Shown piece by piece: positions 43,201-53,000 of a DNA stretch of 64,000 bases (within the stretch, counting starts at the first letter, position 1; every line of letters begins with the position of its first letter). The stretch is taken from positions 48,498,634-48,562,633 of the forward strand of contig CM037861.1 in the NCBI GenBank assembly GCA_021292105.1, read 5' to 3'. The notes below the pieces were generated by a model. It worked only from the letters and a program-made list of their open reading frames with translations, did no database searches and had not been told where the DNA came from. The DNA comes from Anadara kagoshimensis. Lineage: Eukaryota > Mollusca > Bivalvia > Arcoida > Arcidae. Position numbers and translations under genes: made by a program.

Positions 43201-46200
43201 AAATGATTACATTTACTGTAGATTCATAACTTGGTTTATCTTTAATCATGCAACTCAAACCTCAACAAACAAATACAAAAGTGTTTTCATGCAGAAAATA
43301 AACATATTCTGATATTGACTATGATTTTTTCAATCAAAGGAAAGTTCTTTATGAATGAAAGAAAACATGCTTGTCAGTGTGGTTCACCAGGGTACCAAAT
43401 TATACCCTATAATGTTTATGCAGAGCAATTATTTCCATTGGAGATGGAATTGTGTCAGTTTACGTTTCCCCAGAAAAATGATGTTATTCCAGGGAATTTT
43501 GACATAAATTTTTCCAAAACATTCCACACAAACATTAAGGGGTATTGATCACTTGGTATGCTGGTGAACACCATTGATTCCTAGCTATGTACATGTATAT
43601 GGTTTCCTTAGTTTGTTTTTTTAACTCAAAATTTCACATGTATACACAAAAATTATTTTGTCAGAAAATGTATTCTCAACAGTCAACTAAACTAGTTTTT
43701 TTAAAGTTGGAACATGCAAACTGTGAAAACATCATTTTTTTAAAATTATAATCTTATCAAAGACACTGAAAGAGCATATGTTTTTGAACAAATAATGAAA
43801 ATTAATTTTCACATAGAAATTCAAACTTTAAAACAACTATGCCAGTCAAAATTATACAAACAGATGCTGTGATCAAAGGGAAACTAGTTGTTTTAAGGAC
43901 AAAATGATACATTTTAGATATTTCTATACGTTTTTGGAAGACAAGTAACATGATTTTATTGATATATTCCTTTTCCCACATTGGCTTTTGAATGACTGAA
44001 TCAGGTTTTTCACCCCAGTCAAGAATGTTACCATCTCATGAGGTGAAGTGACTGAAAATTTTACATTTGAAGCAGCTGCTTTGAAGTGTGCTCAGGTCAA
44101 TATGTAAGGAGGGGACTTTGGCTTGTTATACCTACCATGACATGAGGTATCACTTTATTAAGTCTCTTTTGAAGGATTATTGCTTTTACATTGTAGTTTT
44201 AAATGGTAAGTACTCTGTGAAGGAGCAGTCACAACTTATTTTCAAGTCTTGGTCAGACCTGGCCAGAATCAAACCCTAACCTTCCACTTAGGACATTAGT
44301 GATTGAGATGCATGCATAAAAGTTCACATAAAACATAATATAAGACATTGCTACTGTTTCATGCTAGGAAGAGAAAGGGAGATAACTGAGGATTTCTGAT
44401 TTCAGAGTTTGAAAGAAAACATGACATGAGTGATATAATAAAGGATAAACTACCATACATATATACAAGACAACCTACCACAACCAACTATATCAATACA
44501 TACTGAAAAATAAACAGGTAATAACAAGAACCAAAACCAAATTTACATACGTATAATAGTATTTGAATTTAAGTACAGAAATAACAACATAAAGAAACAT
44601 GGAAATAACATACATGTATATATCAGTATTTGAATTTAAGCATGAAAATAACAGTACATGTATAAAGAAATATGGAAAAACATATAAAAGATGGAACTTA
44701 CAATATACATGTACATTAAATATGACAAAAATGAATGGAGAAAATAAATGAAATAGTAGACTAAACAAGTAACTAGGGTTGAACTATATAGACATACAGT
44801 ACAATATTGTACCCTAAAGCACTTAGTACTGATATACTAACAAGATGAAATTATAATACAGGTACTATCAGGTAAAAAAAGCTGCATCTTAAATTGACTG
44901 ACAGAATAAAGAGAAATGAGATGTAACAACAATATGCATGTAAGCCTGGACTGAACAACTCGGAGCTATCGATCTTAACCATTATATGAATACTTAAATG
45001 CCTACATAAGTGTTAGGTATTAACAATTAATGGATCGCCGGCCACGCCCACAATGTTCCGACAAAGGCCTGGCATGCTTGAATTACACACAATAAGAATG
45101 AAAACTCAGCCTGAATTGTGCTATTTAATGACGACACTGATGCTGGTACATGTATATCATTAGTTGTCATGACACTGCTTTGGTACCATGATGGCGGCCA
45201 GTGTCAGATCATTGTGGACGTGGCTGGCGATCCGTCAATTGTTAGGATAGCTTTGATAACATTTACTTGTCCTGTTTGATTTTGCATTCTTTGTCTACAA
45301 TTTTTAGTTTGCTTATGAAGTAAACTTATTCTAACATAGCAATTGAAAATAATTTACATTTTTTTATTAAAACAAGTAAAATATCTACTACATCACAAAA
45401 AGGTAAATGTTATAAACCTTTAGACCAACTTATCATGAGTATGGCAACCTAAATCCATCACTTAGGACAGTAAACAACAAACAGAACAAAAACATCAATT
45501 TAAACAATCAACATTAAAAAAAATTAAATTATACACCACATGATATACCTTACTAATATATAAATCATAATTGGTTGAACTGCATTTTCAGTCAATTGAA
45601 TTTTTTTTACATTAATGAATAACCACAGAATATGAATTACCAATAGTGATATACACATGTATCAGAGACATCATATTGTACCAAATTTTCCCTCAAAAGC
45701 CCATAATTGTGTAATATTTGTGCTTGGAATTATTATTAATACTGGTTATGTTAATAAATATTTTCCTAAAATTAAACTTTAAAAATATCATTTTTTTCAT
45801 AACCCATACTGTGTAAAAATGCAATGGCTACCTATTACTAAAACAATTCTTTCAAAAAGTGACCTTATTTGGCAGATTTTTGAAAAGGACTACATTTTCA
45901 CGAAATTGTGAAAATTTGGCTGTTAATAATTTTAATTTGTGAAAACCTGGACAATAATGAGAAAACAGGCCTGAACATTAGTAAGTACCATGTGGTGAAT
46001 GGCTAAACTCATTGACAAAACAAAAGAACAAAATTTTAAACAAAAACATAAATTAAACAATGAACAACAGAAATGAAAAAAATAATATAAAAATCAACAA
46101 AAACATAAATGAACAAATATAATTTATGTTATTTACTTTAGCTTCCTAGAATGAAATGAAAAACAAAATTTAAATGAAAATTAATGAAGTGCTAACATTA

Positions 46201-49200
46201 CACCAAATTGAAAATTATGAGGTGCCATTTTACTAATATCACTAGTTCAGTGACAAAGAAATGATGATAACAGGGTTCATACAGACATTTGGACTCAAAA
46301 TTTAAGGACTTTTTAGTGTCTTTTCAAGGTCTTATTTGCAAATTTAAGGCCTAATCAGAGAGACAATTGTAGCAAAAAGATATTGGTGCAAAGGCAATTA
46401 ATTAAAAAAACAAGAGGCCCATGGGCCTTAACGCTCAACTGAGGAAGAGTACATATCTTATGCAGAGGTTAAATGGTCAATGACATTAATAAAAGAGAAT
46501 ATCAAAATTTTCAGCAGTAAGGGCCAATAATATGCAAGTATTTTTGCAAATTAATTATAATAATTATTATATAAGTGTGCTATATTATATATTTAAAGTC
46601 TAGCTACAATATATTATTTATAAACAGCTAAAACATCTGTATATTAAAATGTGCATTAGGCCAATACCTACAATATTCCAATATACATGCCTATACAAAG
46701 AGTTTATAGTTTTTGAGATAATTAACCATTTAAGTATTCGTTTGCATCTATGACCTTGACCTTTGAAACTATGACCTTTATTCATATATCAAAATGATTG
46801 TTGTGCAAATGCCTACAATATTCCAATATACATGCCTATACAAAAAGTTTATAGTTTTTGAGATAATTAACCATTTAAGTATTCGTTCGCATCTATGACC
46901 TTGACCTTTGAACCTATGACCTTCATTCATATATCAAAATGATCATTAGGCCAATAATTACCTTATTCCAATATACATGCCTATACAAAAATTTTTTAGT
47001 TTTTGAGATAATTAACCATTTAAGTATTCATTTGCATCTATGACCTTGACCTTTGAACCTATGACCTTCATTCATATATCAAAATGATCGTTGTGCAAAT
47101 GCCTACAATATTCTAATATACATGCCTATACAAAAAGTTTATAGTTTTTGAGATAATTAACCATTTAAATATTTGTTCAATTCTATGACCTTGACCTTTG
47201 AACCTATGACCTTCATTCATATATCAAAATGATCGTTAGGCCAATACGTACCTTATTCCAATATACATGCCTATACAATAAGTTTTTAGTTTTTGAGATA
47301 ATTAACCATTTAAGTATTCATTTGCATCTATGACCTTGACCTTTAAACCTATGACCTTCATTCATATATCAAAATGATCGTTGTGCAAATGCCTACAATA
47401 TTCTAATATACATGCCTATACAAAAAGTTTATAGTTTTTGAGATAATTAACCATTTAAATATTTGTTCAATTCTATGACCTTGACCTTTGAACCTATGAC
47501 CTTCATTCATATATCAAAATGATCGTTAGGCCAATACGTACCTTATTCCAATATACATGCCTATACAAAAAGTTTATAGTTTTTGAGATAATTAACCATT
47601 TAAGTATTCGTTCGCGTCTATGACCTTGACCTTTGAACCTATGACCTTCATTCATATATCAAAATGATCGTTAGGCCAATAATTACCTTATTCCAATATA
47701 CATGCCTATACAAAAAGTTTATAGTTTTTGAGATAATTAACCATTTAAATATTCGTTTGCGTCTATGACCTTGACCTTTGAACCTATGACCTTCATTGAT
47801 ATATCAAAATGATTGTTAGGCCAATACCTACAATATTCCAATATACATGCCTATACAAAAAGTTTATAGTTTATGAGATAATTAATCATTTCAGTACTTG
47901 TTTACATCTGTGACCTTGACCTTTGAACCCATGACCTTTATTCATATATCAAATTGACCATTGTGCCATTACCTACAATATTCTGATATACATGCCTATA
48001 CAAAAAATTCATAGTTTTGCAGATAATTAACTATTTTGGTATTCTTGGACATCTGTGACCTTGACCTTTGAACCCATGACCCTGATCTATGTATCAAAAT
48101 GATCGTCATGTCAACTGAAAATCCTACGCTATTATCACAAGAAATGTTAAAAAAATAGCATTTTTTATCAAAGGTCAAAAACTGGGACATGACCTTGACC
48201 TTCGACCTTGACATCAATTGAAAGAAAATTGCAAGACAAGATCAACAGTGAAAACTCCATACAATTATCTTCAGTCGTTATGAAGTTATAACAATAAATG
48301 TCTCATTTTAAAAATTACGTAATTTTACGCAAAAAACGCGTAACCTATTTTTCGTCTAATTTTCATGAAAAACACAATTTTAATGTTCCCAGGTATGCTG
48401 AATCCAAATATCCAATCAAAATTTGCCTGCACCTTTTGGTTTCAGAGAAGAAGATTTTTTTGTCTTTTTGCTATTTTTAGTAACAGCGGCAATCTTGTTG
48501 GGCGTGGCCAAACCCCGAACACAATTTTAAAAGGCTGTTACCCAGGCATGATAATCACCAAGTTTCATCAAATATGGCCCAGTAGTTTTGGAGGAGAAGA
48601 TTAAAATGTAAAGTTTACACACGACGGACGACGCACGACGGACGACGGACGGTGATAGATTGCAATAGCTCATCTGAGCCTATGGCTCAGGTGAGCTAAA
48701 AAACCCAATTATTTACATGTCCATAGTAACAACACTTTATAAGTGGAGGTTGAAGTTAGGCGTTTGGGAGACCTAGGTACCTTTAAATTGCTCATTTCAA
48801 TGTAACTTATTAATTAATAAATTAAGACACCCAACTTTCCAAATTCAAGGGCTTTTTAGGGCCTTCAGGATAAATTCAGGGGCTTTTTTGGGTCAGACTT
48901 GTTTTTAGGTTTTTTTTTAGGACAAATCTCAAAATTTAAGGACTTTTCCAGGCCTGTATGAACCCTGGATAGGCGCTAATTACATTTGACATCACTTCTT
49001 TGATTATTAAAGAGATATCACTACCAATGCTATTGAATTTAGTGATAAACATTTCAATTTTTTACCACTAATTTAATTACTGATATCACTAAAACACAGA
49101 ATAAATTGACTATTAAAGAAATATTACTATCCATTCAACTTAATTAAGTTATAAGTAATTTAATTTTTGTTATCACTAATTTAAAGGTCACCGGTCACCA

Positions 49201-49982
49201 AAAACCGAATTTTTTTTAGTACTATTTTCCCAAGGATTACATAATAAAGAGTCGATTTAGCCACAAATAACATTTTTTAATCATTTCTGTCATTAATTAC
49301 AGCGTAAAATAAAGTCCTAAAACTGTTGAAAAACAGTGTTATCTCCCTTTGGTAGTAAAAGGGCATAAAACCGGAAGTGACGCAGAAGGTGTTATAACAG
49401 CTATTGAGTAACTGAAGCTTGTATAGTGAACTGTATTTATTACCCAGATTTATCAATAGTAACTTCTTATTTTTATATATATATTTGTTTATTTTTAGCA
49501 TTGGTTATATCAATTTCCTTCAGCAAAAAAAAAAAAAAATAAAATAAAACAAAAAACATAATAATAAGAAAGAAAGAAAGAAAGAACTGTGAAGTATGAT
49601 TAACTTTTACTAATACTTTTACAAAACATAATTTTACATTTATTTATTTATTTTCATCATTTCTTTTGAAATTTATTTATTTATTTATTTTTATCTAGTT
49701 ATCACAACTAAATAATAAAAAGAACACAAATTTTCGTTTTTTATTTAAAATATAATTTAAATTAATTTGGAGTTATTTATTTATTTATTTTCATCATTTC
49801 TTTTGAAATTTATTTATTTATTTATTTATTTTTATCTATTTACCACAAAGAATTAATAAAAAGAACACAATTTTTTGTTTTTTATTTAAAATATTATTAA
49901 TATTATTTTCATCAGACATATAAAACCCTGTTTTCATTAATATTTAATATCATTTTAATTATTTTAATATCTCTTTTGGGGT

Positions 49983-50025
<43 letters not shown>

Positions 50026-53000
50026 TTTCGGCGAACTAATAAACGGGCAGAGAGAGAGAGAGAGAGAGAGAGAGATTCTAACAGGAAAGAATATGCACAG
50101 TCACTTTAATTTTTGTATAACAAGCAATTTTCGAGTTCTTTATACCGGAGTCCGTAGGTTTTTTCGTCTTCTCTCTAGAAACAGCTATATTATGACCTCA
50201 AATTGTCCGAGACCTGTAGTTTTTTTTTGTACAACAAAATATCAAAATACGGGTTAAAAAATAACTTCTTATTGTCTCTCATATCAAATATTTCATCCCA
50301 GGATAAACGTTTATAAACAATTTCCGATTTATAATAATAATGAAAATTGAAGTTTATGTCAGTGCGTAATTTAAAAAAGAATTATTTGTCTATAAGTCTT
50401 CATGTTTGATTCTCTTTAAATTATTTTCAGTGTTTCCATGATAAAATTTTAAAAAAAAACTATTTTAAAAATTGTCATCATAATAACAATAGTACTAATA
50501 AAAATAACAATACGCCTAATTGTAACTCGGATCAAAATGTGATACCAGTGGGATTATGCTCCAATAAATAACGTCTAAACCAAAACACGAGTAAAACTTT
50601 CTTTCATTTATTCACAATAAATTAATATCGTTTAAAGTGTGATTTACACACCGTCACATACCAGTAATTAAAAGATTATCAATATGCTACATTGGGAAAC
50701 ATCCTGTTTAGAAGTAGACATCTATCACCTGTAATCAACAGAGTTCCAATATGCAACATTAATTGACACGTGTGTACATCTTTATGATATACCCGGTAAA
50801 TGTTATCTGTCATTTTTGATAGATTCTGAAAATCGAATAAATTAAAGTTAAATAAGATTGGTTGATTTGAACAAGAGACATGCAAGTCTCTGTTTGAACG
50901 TATGAACTGGTGAACTGATTGAATTACGGAATTAAAGTAATTTTAAATTAAAATTGATTAAAATCGGTGATTTTTTATTTGACAAAATTTATTAATAATA
51001 ATTAGTCTCAAATAATTACACCACTCTTATTTCCCTGACTTATCTCGTAATACTGAAATACATTCAAAACTGCATGCAGGACTTGTCTAAATCTGGCTTT
51101 AATTTGTTTTGAAATTTGTGAAAAAAAAATTGTTTATCGTTTATTGTGGTATTATTATTGTCAAACTTCAAAAAATATATCATTTTGACTTGAAATCAAA
51201 CTTTAAAACCCTTCAAAATGCCACACAAACCTCCATTTAACATATAGATACATATATAGGTTATGTGTCTTTCCTCAGCAGCTTAACACCATGTACGTCA
51301 TCAATTAGATCGCCGGAAAGTTACGAGCGGTGTCGGAAACTACCGAGTATTAGCAGTTCCTTCAGGTAAGGTTTTAGTGTATTACAGGTAACTGTAAGGT
51401 GTGGGAAACCACCAGACACATCAATATTGATCATTCTACCCAAAGGGATGAAAAATACAAAATTGATAAATTTGGTGACCGGTGACCTTTAATCAGGGAT
51501 ATTACTAAAATAGTAAATAAATCTAGTAAAATGGCACCTCATAGAGAATGCAGGTTCGACCAGCCTTAACTTCCGTGATTTGTTCATATTTGCATTTTAC
51601 AGAAACTATTCATAAGAATCTGTTGTGCTGGTTGAGACATCCTATTCCGGCCCATCACGAGGTAAACCCTGAAACTTAAACCCCAAAGTGCAAATAATGA
51701 AAGCGTTTGTCTACATAAATGTGCTGCTACATTTTTTTTGTAATTTGCTACCCGACAATTACACCTTTACGATAACAAAATCTCACCTGTACTTTATCAA
51801 TTAAACTGCATTGCTTTAAAATATAAATGACGATAATCAAGTTGTTTTAAATTTAAAAGATTATTGGTATTACAAACATGCAGTACCCTCCACACCAAAT
51901 AACAATAATGATTTCTTAAAAGGGCTATCAAAGGGATAGTCTTAATCACATAAACACTAAGTCCTTCAATAAACTTTATTTAAAAACTTCAAAACTTCAA
52001 CACAGACATCAATGCTTACATGGGGTCATTGATGTTTACATTGGGGTGGTTTGAGGGGTATGACATAAATGCTTCTGTATGTTAAACAGGTGGGCCTGAA
52101 AATAGGGTCTTTAAATATTGTTTAAAAATTGAAATGTTGAAGTATGACAAGACTGATTCCCCAAAATCCTGTCGTCAGAGAATATCTTGGATATGTTATT
52201 TACAGGTCTCAGTAACCAGGCAGGGTTTCATCATGTAGCTGGAAATTGGTGAGGTCCTGCAAAATGTACAGACCATATTATGAACTTGTTCCAATATTAG
52301 TAATAAGAAAGTTTAGCGTCATAGCTGTCATGAAAACTTATTCTCACAATATGTTTTCTATAATGAAGACTTAAGTACCACACATATACATATATATGAC
52401 TACTGTACATAACATTCTAATCTTTTAAGTGAGGTGAATGTTCAATGTAACACGCTGATGACACAAAACTAGATTAAAATAAAAATATCTGTCTCTATAA
52501 CTATATAGTTACCTCAATAACTTTAACTTTCTTATTATAATCTTTCTTGTCTCTCTCAATTCTACTAGAAAGGGAGACAACTGAGGGTCTACCTCCATCA
52601 TAAGAAGACCGTGCCTTATCCCTCTTCTTCAGCGTATAAGAGTGAGTGTATCTCCCAGAGTCCAAAAATCCCTCAGGACCAACTTTCCTGTCTTGCTCCC
52701 TATAAAGAAAAAAAAACTGCATTAACAGCTTGTCTTATGCCCAGACCTTTACATAATCACAACAGTAGGTATATGTTATAGTGTTGAATAACTGAACAGT
52801 TCTGCTTACCAAAATTGGCCCACTTAGCAAAGTGGTTTATATGAAAAAATTGCCATTTAAAAAATATATAAATAAAATACCTCTTCAAATAAAAATCTTT
52901 TCACAGATGTAAAATTTACTAACACCTGTATTGTTATTTTCTCATTAAAAAAAAATATATATATATACCCAGTGATCTAAATGAAATGTTATTGAATGTT

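Larger units (their letters stand above)
46271..48967. mobile_element. CAGGGTTCATAC MITE, split by a pearl-like element
   Basis: Left CAGGGTTCATACAGACATTT, right AGGCCTGTATGAACCCTG. Sequence at 46271-46407 and 48700-48967 aligns with the two halves of the copy at 26770-27226, so the central 2.3 kb is an insertion. Confidence 0.8.
46218..51541. mobile_element. Outer TA-flanked TIR element hosting a transposon nest
   Basis: TGAGGTGCCATTTTACTA at 46218 pairs with TAGTAAAATGGCACCTCA ending 51541; TA at 46216-46217 and 51542-51543 is the apparent target duplication. The element's own sequence survives only at 46218-46270, 48968-49180 and 51493-51541 and is rich in TATCACTAA. Everything else inside is later insertions. 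Confidence 0.7.

Noticed and set aside
44493-44768. 91-codon hydrophobic frame on the minus strand
   Set aside because: Made of AT-rich, locally duplicated sequence rich in TACATGTATA; no conserved feature.
46271-48967. 8-bp target site duplication for an hAT assignment
   Set aside because: Flanks at 46263-46270 and 48968-48975 do not match, so the superfamily is left open.
49976-50257. Open frame with FIYLFIYLFIYL and RERERE runs
   Set aside because: Translation of ATTT and AG microsatellites.
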